Shown piece by piece: positions 7,796 through 17,097 of a stretch of DNA of 31,641 nt. Positions within the stretch are counted from its first letter, which is position 1. Each line of letters opens with the position of its first letter. The notes under the pieces were generated by a model. That model worked only from the letters and a program-made list of their open reading frames with translations, ran no database searches and was not told the origin of the DNA. The translations under genes were made by a program, and so were the position numbers. This stretch comes from an uncultured Duncaniella sp. GTDB lineage: Bacteria > Bacteroidota > Bacteroidia > Bacteroidales > Muribaculaceae. The stretch is taken from contig CAJURI010000026.1 of NCBI GenBank assembly GCA_910588795.1, positions 1 through 31,641 on the forward strand. The letters are read 5' to 3'.

Positions 7796-8998
7796 ATGGC
7801 ACAATTCCATTCACTTCTTCCTGTTGATGAGGAAGGCTATTACGGACATTTCGGCGGAGCCTATATCCCCGAAGTACTGCACAAAAACATCAGTCTACTG
7901 CGAGAGGCGTTCTACCGATACGCCGCCGATGAGAGTTTCAACCGAGAGCTTGACACACTGCTGCGCGACTATGTCGGCCGCCCTTCACCGCTCTACCGGG
8001 CCAACCGTCTTAGCGAGCATTACCACACCAACATATTCCTCAAACGCGAAGACCTCAACCACACCGGCGCACACAAGATCAACAATGCCCTCGGCTCTGT
8101 GCTTCTGGCCAAACGCATGGGGAAGACACGAATCATCGCAGAGACCGGAGCCGGGCAACACGGGGTTGCCACTGCCACGGCATGCGCACTCATGGGCATG
8201 GAATGCACCGTATTCATGGGTGCTACCGATGTGGCCCGTCAAAAGCCCAATGTAGAGCGCATGATGATGCTCGGCGCAAAGGTGGAGGCAGTGCACAGCG
8301 GCAACAAGACACTCAAGGATGCCACAAACGAGGCCATACGCTACTGGTGCTGCAACCCCGACACATACTATGTAATCGGATCGACAGTAGGGCCTCATCC
8401 TTATCCGGAAATGGTGGCTCACTTCCAATCGGTGATATCCAAAGAGATACGCAAGCAGCTCCTGTCACAGACCGGATCGGAACTGCCCGACTATGTGATA
8501 GCCTGCATAGGAGGAGGGAGCAACGCCGCAGGAGCATTCTATCATTTCATAAACGAACATTCAGTCCGCCTTGTGGCCGCAGAAGCAGCAGGTCTCGGAG
8601 TTGACACCGACAAGACAGCCGCCACCATGAAAACAGGATCCGAAGGGATACTTCATGGATCAAAGACTCTTGTCATACAGGACTCTGACGGGCAGATCAC
8701 TGAACCGTACTCCATATCGGCAGGCTTGGACTATCCGGGTGTAGGACCGCTCCACTCCTATCTTGCCACATCAGGCCGCAGCGAGGTGATAGCCATAACC
8801 GACCGTCAGGCACTCGACGCCGCTTTCCGTCTCACACAGACCGAAGGCATAATACCGGCACTTGAATCGGCTCACGCCTTAGGGGTACTTGACGTGAAGA
8901 GATTCAATCCCGACGACACCGTGGTAATAAACCTGTCAGGACGCGGTGACAAGGACATGCACACTTATATGAATTTCAAAAACGACTATATACTATGA
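7796..8998 (+). CDS. trpB: Tryptophan synthase beta chain
   Basis: This enzyme condenses indole with L-serine to L-tryptophan, PLP-dependent, in the cytoplasm, as the beta part of the alpha2-beta2 complex with TrpA. It has 400 residues, normal for the bacterial TrpB1 type. The PLP lysine is K94 in HKINNALGS, the catalytic glutamate is E116 in IIAETGAGQHG, and the phosphate-binding glycine loop is GGGSNAAG. It is the first structural gene behind the attenuator, as in other Bacteroidales trp operons. The stop overlaps the trpE start (ATGA), which suggests translational coupling. Confidence 0.97.
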   Translation: MAQFHSLLPVDEEGYYGHFGGAYIPEVLHKNISLLREAFYRYAADESFNRELDTLLRDYVGRPSPLYRANRLSEHYHTNIFLKREDLNHTGAHKINNALGSVLLAKRMGKTRIIAETGAGQHGVATATACALMGMECTVFMGATDVARQKPNVERMMMLGAKVEAVHSGNKTLKDATNEAIRYWCCNPDTYYVIGSTVGPHPYPEMVAHFQSVISKEIRKQLLSQTGSELPDYVIACIGGGSNAAGAFYHFINEHSVRLVAAEAAGLGVDTDKTAATMKTGSEGILHGSKTLVIQDSDGQITEPYSISAGLDYPGVGPLHSYLATSGRSEVIAITDRQALDAAFRLTQTEGIIPALESAHALGVLDVKRFNPDDTVVINLSGRGDKDMHTYMNFKNDYIL

Positions 8999-10422
8999 CA
9001 CATCACAAACGACACATCCTCAATGTGGCATCCCGCATGATTCCGGCCGACCTGGAAACATCGGTGGGAATATATCTGAAAATACGTGACCTGTATCCGC
9101 AATCGGCACTGCTTGAGAGTTCTGACTACCACACATCCCAAAATTCAGTGAGCCTGATAGGCGTGGATCCAATAGGCGGATTCACCCTCGTCAACGGCAC
9201 CATAGAGCTGTCCTACCCTGACACTCCGACAGAGACCATTGCCGTTGGCAATGGGATCGACGTAATGGAATGTCTCAGGAAATACATCGAATCCTACACC
9301 CTCGAAGGGGATAACGAAAAGGGGGTAAATGGACTGTTAGGCTACACGGCTTATGATGCCGTGAGATATTTCGAAAAAGTGGACATCCGGCAAAAGGAGG
9401 AATGCTTCCGTTCGATTCCCGACATGAAGTATCTCCTGTACAGATACGTGATAAAGCTCAACCACTACAAGAACACTATGACTGTCTACGAGCACTGTCT
9501 GCCGGGCGCGGCTCCCACCATCAATGAGATCGTCAGTCTGCTGCGCAACAACAATGTGGCACAATATCCATTCTCGACCATATCAGAACCGGAATCCACA
9601 GTCTCCGACGAGGAATACAAAGAGATGGTGAGACAGGGTATAAGCCACGCGCTCCGTGGCGATGTGTTCCAGATAGTGCTGTCAAGACGTTTCTCCCAGG
9701 AGTTCCGGGGAGATGACTTCAATGTGTACCGCGCCCTGAGATGCGTCAACCCCTCCCCTTACCTGTTCTATTTCGATTTCTGCGACTTCCGCATATTCGG
9801 CTCATCCCCCGAGACTCACCTGAGAATAGAAAATGGGAATGCCTACATCGATCCTATAGCCGGGACATTCCGCCGCACCGGCGATGACACACGTGACCAC
9901 GAGCTCGCCAACGCGCTGCTCGCCGACGAGAAAGAAAACGCCGAGCACATAATGCTCGTCGACCTTGCCCGAAACGACCTTAGCCGCGGAGGGGGCAGAG
10001 TGAGCATAGAATTCCTGCGGCAGATACAGTTCTATTCCCATGTGATACACATGGTGTCGCGTGTCAAGAGCGTATTGCCTGAAGGAGCCGACATATTCCG
10101 GCTGTTTGCCGACACATTCCCGGCAGGCACACTCAGCGGTGCTCCGAAAGTGAGAGCCATGCAGCTTATCAACGAAATAGAGCCTCACTCACGAATGACC
10201 TACGGCGGATGCATCGGATTCATAGGATTCAGCGGCAATCTCAATATGGCAATAAACATCCGCTCATTCCTCAGCCATAACCACAAGCTTTATTTTCAGG
10301 CGGGGGCCGGCATAGTGGCCCATTCAGTGCCCGAAAACGAGCTACAGGAGACAAACAATAAACTCGGAGCACTTATAAAAGCTCTGAAATCAGGTGAAAC
10401 TTTTGGCACTCAGGAACTATGA
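8995..10422 (+). CDS. trpE: Anthranilate synthase component I
   Basis: This enzyme converts chorismate to anthranilate, using ammonia delivered by the TrpG glutaminase. It has 475 residues. The N-terminal domain carries LLES (39-42), the motif that binds tryptophan for feedback inhibition, so the enzyme is probably Trp-sensitive. The C-terminal chorismate-binding domain has the conserved PAGTLSGAPKVRAMQLI and the YGGCIGFIGFSG segment. It is preceded by trpB with a 4-nt overlap and followed by trpG with another. Since trpG is disrupted here, TrpE would have to rely on free ammonia, an activity known for isolated TrpE subunits, or on another glutaminase. Confidence 0.96.
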   Translation: MTHHKRHILNVASRMIPADLETSVGIYLKIRDLYPQSALLESSDYHTSQNSVSLIGVDPIGGFTLVNGTIELSYPDTPTETIAVGNGIDVMECLRKYIESYTLEGDNEKGVNGLLGYTAYDAVRYFEKVDIRQKEECFRSIPDMKYLLYRYVIKLNHYKNTMTVYEHCLPGAAPTINEIVSLLRNNNVAQYPFSTISEPESTVSDEEYKEMVRQGISHALRGDVFQIVLSRRFSQEFRGDDFNVYRALRCVNPSPYLFYFDFCDFRIFGSSPETHLRIENGNAYIDPIAGTFRRTGDDTRDHELANALLADEKENAEHIMLVDLARNDLSRGGGRVSIEFLRQIQFYSHVIHMVSRVKSVLPEGADIFRLFADTFPAGTLSGAPKVRAMQLINEIEPHSRMTYGGCIGFIGFSGNLNMAINIRSFLSHNHKLYFQAGAGIVAHSVPENELQETNNKLGALIKALKSGETFGTQEL

Positions 10423-11008
10423 AACTTCTTATACTTGACAACTACGACTCCTTCACATACAATATCGTCCATGCCTTACACTCACTCGGTGTAAGCCCCG
10501 ATGTGAGACGCAACGATTGCATATCCATAGAAGACGCAACGATTGCATATCCATAGAAGATGTGGCAGCATACGACAAGATAATCATATCACCTGGACCC
10601 GGAATACCATCCGAAGCCGGCATCCTTCCTGCACTCCTCGAACGGTATGCCGAAGAAAAATCCATTCTCGGCGTATGCCTCGGACATCAAGCCATAGCGG
10701 AGAGATTCGAAGCGCACCTGCACAATCTGAGCGACGTGTATCACGGCATACAGTCGGACATTACGATCACTGTGCCGGACTATCTGTTTGAAGGACTGCC
10801 CGGACAATTCAAAGCCGGACGCTATCATTCATGGGTCGTGGACCGCAACGGACTACCCGACTGTCTCGAGATAACGGCACTGAGCCCCGATGGAGAGATC
10901 ATGGCGATGCGTCACCGCTCGCTCGACATACGCGGAGTGCAGTTTCACCCCGAATCCATACTCACCCCTTCAGGAATCACAATATTTGAAAACTGGATCA
11001 GACGATGA
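10419..11008 (+). pseudogene. trpG: Anthranilate synthase glutaminase component, frameshifted by a 26-bp duplication
   Basis: The frame opens at ATG 10419 (overlapping the trpE stop) with the normal class I glutaminase N-terminus MKLLILDNYDSFTYN. It then hits a TAG at 10554-10556 after 45 residues. The rest of the enzyme is intact in another frame to 11008, with SPGPG, the nucleophile Cys in GVCLGHQ, and the HPES catalytic His-Glu pair. Removing one copy of a 26-bp tandem duplication (10506-10560) restores a 187-residue TrpG with no other defect. A downstream TTG at 10517 could start the second frame, but that product would lack the first beta-strand and is unlikely to fold. The lesion may be real, reversible, or an assembly error. 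Confidence 0.88.
10506..10560 (+). repeat. 26-bp perfect tandem duplication inside trpG
   Basis: Copy one is 10506-10531 and copy two is 10532-10557. Three further matching bases follow, so 29 nt match at a period of 26. Since 26 is not a multiple of 3, the second copy shifts the reading frame and exposes a TAG at 10554. The copies are identical, which suggests a recent event. Confidence 0.97.
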
Positions 11009-12000
11009 AAGACATACTATACAAAATGTTTGAGCACAAGAGCCTGTCACGGGAAGAATCCCGCTCTGTGCTGCTCAATATGGCCGACGGCAAGTACAAC
11101 GACGCACAGCTGTCAGCATTCATGACCGTATTCCTCATGAGGGCCATCACTCTTGAAGAGCTTGCAGGATTCCGCGATGCCATACTTGAACGGTGCATCC
11201 CTATCAAGATAGACACCACCGGAGCAATTGATATAGTGGGCACCGGAGGAGACGGGAAAAACACCTTCAACATATCTACCGCCTCATGCTTTGTGGTGGC
11301 AGGGACAGGCCGAAAAGTGGTGAAACATGGCAATTATGGTGCGACATCCATATCCGGGGCATCCAATGTGCTTGAGCACCATGGAGTCAGATTCTCATCC
11401 GACACCGATACGCTGAACCGCTCGCTTGACATAAGCGGCGTATGCTATCTGCACGCCCCGCTGTTCAGCCCCGCTCTCAAAAGTGTCGGACCCGTGCGCA
11501 AGGCTCTGGGAGTACGGTCATTCTTCAACATGCTCGGGCCGCTCGTCAATCCGGTCATGCCGAAGCATCAGCTCCTTGGTGTCTACAATCTCAAGCTCCT
11601 GCGTCTATACAGCTACCTGTCCCGACAAGAGGACATCAACTGTACGGTGGTCCACTCGCTCGACGGATATGACGAGATATCCCTGACATCGCCTTTCAAG
11701 GCAGCATACGCCCAAAGTGAAAATCTATACACACCGGAACAGTTGGGATTTGACACCATATCACCTGACGACCTCTCGGGGGGTGATTCGATAGCAGATG
11801 CCGCAAGGATATTTGACAATGTGCTGTCAGGCACCGCCTCCCGGGCCCAGACCGACTGCGTGGTAGCCAATTCGGCTTTCGCAATCCACACACTTGACCC
11901 GCAGCTGCCTATTGCAGAAGCAATCTCACAGGCACGCGAATCCATATCATCGGGAGCCGCTCTCGGAGCGTTCCGCAAATTTATAGAGATCAATTCATAG
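11005..12000 (+). CDS. trpD: Anthranilate phosphoribosyltransferase
   Basis: This enzyme transfers phosphoribose from PRPP to anthranilate, the second step of the pathway. It has 331 residues, typical of a stand-alone TrpD. An N-terminal helical domain is followed by the PRPP-binding loop GTGGDGKNTFNIST, the KHGNYGATSISGASNVLE anthranilate/PRPP segment, and SLDGYDEISLT, which contributes the metal-binding acidic residues. The start overlaps the trpG stop (ATGA). If translation is coupled, early termination in the disrupted trpG frame could lower TrpD synthesis. Confidence 0.96.
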   Translation: MKDILYKMFEHKSLSREESRSVLLNMADGKYNDAQLSAFMTVFLMRAITLEELAGFRDAILERCIPIKIDTTGAIDIVGTGGDGKNTFNISTASCFVVAGTGRKVVKHGNYGATSISGASNVLEHHGVRFSSDTDTLNRSLDISGVCYLHAPLFSPALKSVGPVRKALGVRSFFNMLGPLVNPVMPKHQLLGVYNLKLLRLYSYLSRQEDINCTVVHSLDGYDEISLTSPFKAAYAQSENLYTPEQLGFDTISPDDLSGGDSIADAARIFDNVLSGTASRAQTDCVVANSAFAIHTLDPQLPIAEAISQARESISSGAALGAFRKFIEINS

Positions 12001-12003
12001 CAT

Positions 12004-12780
12004 ATGGAAGACATACTTAAGAAAATCGTTGACAACAAACGCCGGGAAGTAGACGCCATGATGCCGCACGGACTTCCGGCAGCAACACTTCCATTCCACC
12101 GGAGCAAACGGTCTATGAGCATGGCTCTTGCAGGGAGCCCCACAGGCATAATCGCCGAATTCAAACGCCGCTCACCGTCAAAAGGTGATATACATAAGGA
12201 AGCGATGATACAAGACGTGATCCCGGCATATACCGAAGCTGGCGCATCGGCATGCTCCATACTCACCGACACGCCATATTTCGGAGGGGCATTGACCGAT
12301 CTTGCCGCCGCACGTCAGCTCACAGACCTTCCGATCCTCAGGAAAGACTTTATTGTAAGTGAGTTTCAGATACAGGAAGCCGCCATATACGGAGCTGACG
12401 CCATACTCCTGATAGCAGCCGTCCTGACCCGCGAAGAAGTGGCAAGGCTCAGCAGATACGCCCACGAGTACGGGCTTGAGGTGCTGCTCGAACTGCATTC
12501 AGCGGACGAGCTTGAACATGTGGGCTGCGACATAGACATGGTGGGAATAAACAATCGCAACCTTGCCGACTTTCACACTGACCCGACCCTGTCATTGAAA
12601 TTATCAAAATCTCTGCCTGACAACATAATAAAGGTCGCGGAAAGCGGAATAACCTCAATGGACGAAGTGTCCCGCCTCAGGGATGCCGGATTCAGCGGCT
12701 TTCTTATCGGTGAGAGATTCATGATGCACGATGACCCTGGCAAAGCCCTTCTTGAGTTTCTCAACAGTAAAAACATCTGA
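12004..12780 (+). CDS. trpC: Indole-3-glycerol-phosphate synthase
   Basis: This enzyme closes the ring of CdRP to indole-3-glycerol phosphate, a (beta/alpha)8 barrel of 258 residues and not fused to TrpF. Catalytic residues sit in AEFKRRSPSKGDI (E52 and K54), LRKDFIV carries the general-acid lysine, and MVGINNRNL and VAESGI complete the active site and phosphate loop. The start is 3 nt after the trpD stop. About 31 bp separate its stop from the trpF ATG, the widest gap inside the operon. Confidence 0.96.
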   Translation: MEDILKKIVDNKRREVDAMMPHGLPAATLPFHRSKRSMSMALAGSPTGIIAEFKRRSPSKGDIHKEAMIQDVIPAYTEAGASACSILTDTPYFGGALTDLAAARQLTDLPILRKDFIVSEFQIQEAAIYGADAILLIAAVLTREEVARLSRYAHEYGLEVLLELHSADELEHVGCDIDMVGINNRNLADFHTDPTLSLKLSKSLPDNIIKVAESGITSMDEVSRLRDAGFSGFLIGERFMMHDDPGKALLEFLNSKNI

Positions 12781-12811
12781 CAAAAACAATACAAGCACAA
12801 TACATAAAGTC

Positions 12812-13438
12812 ATGATTCTGAAAATATGCGGACTGTCGGATCCGGAAAACATACGAGAGGTGTCATCTCTACACCCCGACATGATGGGATTCATATTCTA
12901 TGCCCCCTCACCGCGCAACGCTTGCGCGCTGCTACACCGTGAAGTCAGAAACCTGCCCGAAGATATCGATCGCGTGGGAGTGTTCGTCGATGCTCCGGTA
13001 AGCCATGTGTTACATCTTGCAGAAAAGTATGCGCTGACAACGATACAGCTGCACGGACATGAGTCGCCCGCGATGTGTGACGAAATCAGATCCAACGGAT
13101 ACCGTGTGATGAAAGCTCTGGGGATAAACCGTGATACTGACTGGGAAGAGTACCGTTGCTATGAAGGGCACACCGATCTTTTCATCCTTGACACGCTCAC
13201 AGCCATGCACGGAGGCTCAGGCCGTAAATTCAACTGGTCTCTTCTTCAGGACTATCCGTTGCAGTCTCCGTTCCTGCTCAGCGGCGGGATAGGTCCGGAC
13301 GATGCCCGGGCTGCAATGGAGGCCGAAGCTTCCATGACGCTTATGACAGGCATAGACATCAACAGCAGATTCGAGACATCGCCCGGACATAAAAACATCA
13401 CCCTTTTAAAACAATTCATCAATGAACTCAAGCGCTGA
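12812..13438 (+). CDS. trpF: Phosphoribosylanthranilate isomerase
   Basis: This enzyme performs the Amadori rearrangement of phosphoribosylanthranilate to CdRP. It has 208 residues. It begins MILKICGL, placing the catalytic Cys of the KICG motif at residue 6. GFIFYAPSPRNA, VGVFVDAP, QLHGHESP and LLSGGIGPDDA follow as in the family; the FILDT segment supplies the catalytic aspartate. An open frame extends upstream to 12731 inside trpC, but its residues match nothing in TrpF, so I take the ATG at 12812. The stop overlaps or nearly touches trpA. Confidence 0.95.
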   Translation: MILKICGLSDPENIREVSSLHPDMMGFIFYAPSPRNACALLHREVRNLPEDIDRVGVFVDAPVSHVLHLAEKYALTTIQLHGHESPAMCDEIRSNGYRVMKALGINRDTDWEEYRCYEGHTDLFILDTLTAMHGGSGRKFNWSLLQDYPLQSPFLLSGGIGPDDARAAMEAEASMTLMTGIDINSRFETSPGHKNITLLKQFINELKR

Positions 13439-13442
13439 AAAT

Positions 13443-14222
13443 ATGAACCGATTAGACCGTCTCTTCTCCAATAAAAAAAATGACATACTATCGGTATTTC
13501 TTACCGCCGGATTCCCCAGAATCGATTCGACGGCCGACATAATCGAAGAACTCGCCTCTCAGGGAGCCGACATGGTGGAGATAGGCGTACCATTCTCCGA
13601 TCCAATGGCCGACGGGACTGTGATACAACACAGTTCGGCCGTAGCTCTTAAAAACGGCATGAATCTGTCACTCCTGCTCGAACAGGCAGCTGAAGCACGC
13701 AAAAGAGTTCCCGACATGCCGTTTGTTCTCATGAGTTATCTCAATCCGCTGTACCATTACGGCATGGAACGACTTCTCGCCGATTGCCGCGATGCCGGGA
13801 TCGATGCCATAATAATACCCGATCTCCCTTTCAGCGAGTACATGCGCGAATACAGGCCCCTGTGTAAAAAGTACGGCATACACATGATTATGCTGATCAC
13901 ACCAGAGACAAGTATCGAGCGCATCCATCTGATAGATGACAACTGCTCGGGATTCATATATATGGTGTCGGCCGCATCTACAACAGGATCAAGACACAGC
14001 TTCACGCCGGAACAGACCGGATATTTCCGCAAAATAGCCGACATGGGGCTAAAAAATCCACGCCTCATAGGATTCGGCATATCCAACCGCAGCACATATG
14101 CCGACGCATGCGCCAATTCCTCAGGCGGCATAATAGGATCAATGTTCATAAAATGCCTCGAATCAACCCCCTCAATCAGAGAAGCGGTAGCCGAGCTTAT
14201 GAAAAGGCTTGGACAGGAATGA
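13443..14222 (+). CDS. trpA: Tryptophan synthase alpha chain
   Basis: This chain cleaves indole-3-glycerol phosphate to indole, which is channelled to TrpB. It has 259 residues from the ATG at 13443, four nucleotides after the trpF stop. An ATG at 13422, overlapping trpF, would add seven residues (MNSSAEN) not expected in the family; it cannot be excluded. The FLTAGFP opening, DMVEIGVPFSDPMADG with the catalytic Glu and Asp, IIPDLPFSEY, and YMVSAASTTGSR are as in other TrpA proteins of the phylum. It is the last gene of the operon and is followed by a hairpin terminator. Confidence 0.95.
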   Translation: MNRLDRLFSNKKNDILSVFLTAGFPRIDSTADIIEELASQGADMVEIGVPFSDPMADGTVIQHSSAVALKNGMNLSLLLEQAAEARKRVPDMPFVLMSYLNPLYHYGMERLLADCRDAGIDAIIIPDLPFSEYMREYRPLCKKYGIHMIMLITPETSIERIHLIDDNCSGFIYMVSAASTTGSRHSFTPEQTGYFRKIADMGLKNPRLIGFGISNRSTYADACANSSGGIIGSMFIKCLESTPSIREAVAELMKRLGQE

Positions 14223-14250
14223 GACGCGAAATCAGCATATCGGTATATCA

Positions 14251-14292
14251 AAAAAATTATAGAAGAGAGCCGAAAGCCTCTTCTATATTTTT
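14251..14292. terminator. Bidirectional terminator between trpA and fabI
   Basis: TATAGAAGAG (14258-14267) pairs with CTCTTCTATA (14278-14287). A T5 run follows on the plus strand, and an A7 run (14250-14256) precedes it, which reads as a T run on the minus strand. The convergent genes trpA and fabI end on either side, so it can serve both. Confidence 0.8.
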
Positions 14293-14346
14293 GTCATAGT
14301 CACGCAGTGAAGCGGAACTAATCCTATGAAATCAGACAGCTAATGA

Positions 14347-15204
14347 TCAGCCATACTGTATGGTACCGTCAGGATTGCGGTAAAGATCAAAGCTCTTCTC
14401 ATACTGGTCCATTGCACGAAGGCTCATACCCATGCTTGAGAAACCGCCGTCGTGGAACAGGTTCTGCATTGTCACCTTGCGTGTGAGATCCGAGAACATC
14501 ATGATGCAGTAGTCGGCACATTCATCGGCAGTAGCATTGCCCAGCGGTGACATCCGGTTGGCAAAATCCATAAGCGACTCCATACCCTTGACGCCGCTGC
14601 CGGCTGTAGTGGCTGTCGGCGACTGCGATATGGTGTTGATGCGCACATTCTTCTCGCGCCCGTAAATATAGCCGAAGCTGCGTGCTATAGACTCAAGCAG
14701 AGCCTTTGCGTCAGCCATATCGTTGTAACCGAACATTGTGCGCTGAGCCGCTATGTAGCTTAAAGCAACAATGCTGCCATATTCAGCTATGGCGTCAAGC
14801 TTCTTGGCAGCCTGAATCATCTTATGGAAAGAGATCGCCGATATGTCAAGAGTCTTGCCGAGAAGATCGTAATCAAGATCGTCATAAAGACGCTTCTTTC
14901 TTACATTGGGCGACATACCGATGGAATGAAGCACAAAGTCGATCTTGCCGCCAAGCACCTCCATCGAACGCTGGAACACCATCTCGAGATCCTCGACATT
15001 GGTGGCGTCGGCCGGAATAACCTCGGCATTGAGCTTCTCGCCAAGCTGAGACACTTCGCCCATACGCACAGCGACAGGGGTGTTGCTAAGAGTAATGATC
15101 GCGCCTTCTTCCACGGCTTTCTCAGCCACCTTCCAGGCGATACTCTTGTCGTTAAGCGCACCGAATATCACGCCACGCTTACCTTTCAAAAGATTATAAC
15201 TCAT
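14347..15204 (-). CDS. fabI: Enoyl-[acyl-carrier-protein] reductase (NADH)
   Basis: This enzyme performs the last reductive step of each fatty-acid elongation cycle, in the cytoplasm. It has 285 residues of the short-chain dehydrogenase fold, FabI type. The nucleotide-binding segment KGKRGVIFGALNDKSIAW replaces the classic GxxxGxG. The catalytic pair is Y160 and K167 (YNDMADAK, spacing six), with the upstream Y150 in ALSYIAAQ; the spacings equal those of E. coli FabI. The substrate-binding loop INTISQSPTATTAGSGVKG is present. It is slightly longer than E. coli FabI because of a C-terminal extension common in Bacteroidota. It is transcribed alone. Confidence 0.95.
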   Translation of the reverse strand: MSYNLLKGKRGVIFGALNDKSIAWKVAEKAVEEGAIITLSNTPVAVRMGEVSQLGEKLNAEVIPADATNVEDLEMVFQRSMEVLGGKIDFVLHSIGMSPNVRKKRLYDDLDYDLLGKTLDISAISFHKMIQAAKKLDAIAEYGSIVALSYIAAQRTMFGYNDMADAKALLESIARSFGYIYGREKNVRINTISQSPTATTAGSGVKGMESLMDFANRMSPLGNATADECADYCIMMFSDLTRKVTMQNLFHDGGFSSMGMSLRAMDQYEKSFDLYRNPDGTIQYG

Positions 15205-15343
15205 ATTTTTATATTTAATGTCCGCAGACCCTTCCTATGCTGTGTCATATCATACGCAGTACAATAAAGGACTTTAAGACTGACAGTCCTTATTATCATC
15301 ATCTTACAGTCTGCAGTGTGAATTTTAAACCGGTTTTCCGATG

Positions 15344-15351
15344 CAAAGGTA
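15344..15351 (-). promoter_or_regulatory. Candidate fabI -7 box
   Basis: TACCTTTG on the minus strand matches TAnnTTTG exactly. I find no TTG at the usual 20-nt distance, so the -33 element is weak or absent. It implies a fabI leader of about 135 nt. Confidence 0.45.
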
Positions 15352-15469
15352 CGAAAAAAATCTCAACCTGCATTGCCCCTCGGCAACCAATTGCCCCCAA
15401 CGGCATCAATTATATGCCGTCTCTACTTTTTTCATAAACGGAATATCATCGATTATCAGAATTTTATTA

Positions 15470-15477
15470 TACCTTTG
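15470..15477 (+). promoter_or_regulatory. Candidate promoter -7 box of the GH109-like/kinase operon
   Basis: TACCTTTG matches the Bacteroidota -7 consensus and lies 32 nt before the ATG at 15510. No clear TTG is seen 19-21 nt upstream. Confidence 0.5.
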
Positions 15478-15509
15478 CATTATTACACCGATACCACACA
15501 TAATACCAT

Positions 15510-17078
15510 ATGAAAACAATCAAAGCCCTAATCATGTCAGCATGCCTGGCAGTGAATCTTACATGTATGCCGGCCTACGGACAGACCATGGGAAAACGAC
15601 ATGTCAACGAGTACGGCACCGGATGGCAATGGAACGAAGGCACCATAGAAGTGGAATCACCTCAACGTGCCTCAGGACAGAAGAGTGTACTCGGGCTCGC
15701 CCTTCCTGCCATGGAGTCAGTAAGAGTAGGATTTGTCGGGCTCGGAATGCGTGGCCCCGGAGCCGTGGAACGATTCACCCACATCCCCGGTGTGGAGATC
15801 AAGGCCCTTTGCGATTATGAACAGTCCCGAGCCGAAAACTGCCAGAAATACCTTGAAAAGGCATCCATGCCTGCTGCCGACATATATTACGGCGAGAACG
15901 GCTACGAAGAGCTTTGCAAGCGTCCCGACATAGATCTTGTGTACATAGCCCCCGACTGGCTGCATCATGCACCCATAGCCAAATGTGCTCTCCGCAATGG
16001 CAAGAACGTGGCCATAGAGGTGCCTTCGGCCATGACTCTCAACGACTGCTGGGAACTTATAGACCTCAGCGAGAAATTTCAGAAGCACTGCATGATACTC
16101 GAGAACTGCTGCTACGACTGGTTTGAGATGAACACACTCAACATGGCCCAGCAAGGGGTGTTCGGCGAGGTTATCCGAGCTCAGGGCGCATACATACACG
16201 ATCTCAGCCCATTCTGGCGTCATTACTGGAAAAACGGCAAGGATGACAAACTAGGATGGCGTCTTGACTACAATATGCGCCACCGCGGCGATGTGTATCC
16301 CACCCACGGCCTCGGACCCGTGGCACAGGCCCTTAATATCCATCGCGGAGACCGCATGAAGACACTTGTCGCCATGGATACAAAATCGGTCAACGGGGCC
16401 GCACTCGTAACCGAACTTACCGACTCGGTGTGCCGGAACTTCCGCAACGGTGACCACACCACCACACTAATACGCACCGAGAACGGCAAAGTGATAGAGA
16501 TACAGCACAATGTGATGACACCACAGCCCTACAACCGCCTTTACCAGCTCACAGGCACCAAAGGATTTGCCAACAAGTATCCGGTGGAAGGCTATGCAAT
16601 AGGCAAACAACAGCTTGCCGATGCTGGAGTAAAGGCTGATATCGAAGATCTTTCAGCCCACTCATTCCTTAACGACAAAGAAAAGAATGCGCTGATAGAA
16701 AAATACCGTCATCCGATACTTGTAAAATACGGAGAAATGGCAAAGGAGGTCGGCGGACACGGAGGCATGGACTTCATAATGGACGCCCGTCTGATTTACT
16801 GCCTACAGAACGGACTGCCCCTTGACATGGATGTCTATGACCTGGCTGAATGGTGCTGCCTTGCCGAACTCGGGTCTCTGTCCATGGACCACAACAGCGC
16901 GCCTGTAGCCATACCCGATTTCACGCGCGGTGACTGGAACAAGACCAAAGGATACCGACACGCTTTCGCATCTCCTGAACAGGAAGAAGCTTCGATGAAA
17001 AAAGCTGTCGCATTCACAGAAAGGCTTAAGGCAAAAGCCTTGAAAAACCAAAAATCAAAATCCAAATCAGGGAAATAG
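15510..17078 (+). CDS. Gfo/Idh/MocA-family protein, probable GH109 alpha-N-acetylgalactosaminidase
   Basis: The protein has 522 residues with a Sec signal (about 1-24). A Rossmann NAD-binding domain begins at VRVGFVGLGMRGPGAV (71-86), and EVPSAMTLNDCWEL follows. The segment MRHRGDVYPTHGLGPVAQ (Y263, H266), then LNIHRGDRM, is characteristic of GH109 enzymes. These use NAD+ in a redox mechanism to cleave alpha-linked GalNAc, for example from mucin O-glycans or A-type blood group antigen. The assignment to GH109 is by recognised motifs; other secreted Gfo/Idh/MocA oxidoreductases are the alternative. The following gene is a NahK-like sugar kinase 19 bp downstream, which fits release and then phosphorylation of N-acetylhexosamine. 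Confidence 0.82.
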   Translation: MKTIKALIMSACLAVNLTCMPAYGQTMGKRHVNEYGTGWQWNEGTIEVESPQRASGQKSVLGLALPAMESVRVGFVGLGMRGPGAVERFTHIPGVEIKALCDYEQSRAENCQKYLEKASMPAADIYYGENGYEELCKRPDIDLVYIAPDWLHHAPIAKCALRNGKNVAIEVPSAMTLNDCWELIDLSEKFQKHCMILENCCYDWFEMNTLNMAQQGVFGEVIRAQGAYIHDLSPFWRHYWKNGKDDKLGWRLDYNMRHRGDVYPTHGLGPVAQALNIHRGDRMKTLVAMDTKSVNGAALVTELTDSVCRNFRNGDHTTTLIRTENGKVIEIQHNVMTPQPYNRLYQLTGTKGFANKYPVEGYAIGKQQLADAGVKADIEDLSAHSFLNDKEKNALIEKYRHPILVKYGEMAKEVGGHGGMDFIMDARLIYCLQNGLPLDMDVYDLAEWCCLAELGSLSMDHNSAPVAIPDFTRGDWNKTKGYRHAFASPEQEEASMKKAVAFTERLKAKALKNQKSKSKSGK

Positions 17079-17097
17079 CCCCTCCCGACACTACAAT

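Larger units (their letters stand above)
15205..15509. other. Divergent intergenic region between fabI and the GH109-like gene
   Basis: This non-coding region carries a promoter for each side. Inside the presumed fabI leader is a 7-bp hairpin (15267-15273 with 15285-15291), and the loop region can also form an alternative smaller stem. Nothing here matches a riboswitch class I know. Confidence 0.5.

Noticed and set aside
10506..10560. Programmed ribosomal frameshift in trpG
   Set aside because: There is no slippery sequence, and the shift is fully explained by an exact 26-bp duplication.
12731..12811. Extended N-terminus for TrpF overlapping trpC
   Set aside because: The extra residues match nothing in TrpF, and the ATG at 12812 gives the standard MILKICGL start.
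15205..15343. Possible riboswitch in the fabI leader
   Set aside because: Only a 7-bp hairpin with an alternative fold is visible; no known aptamer motif could be matched.
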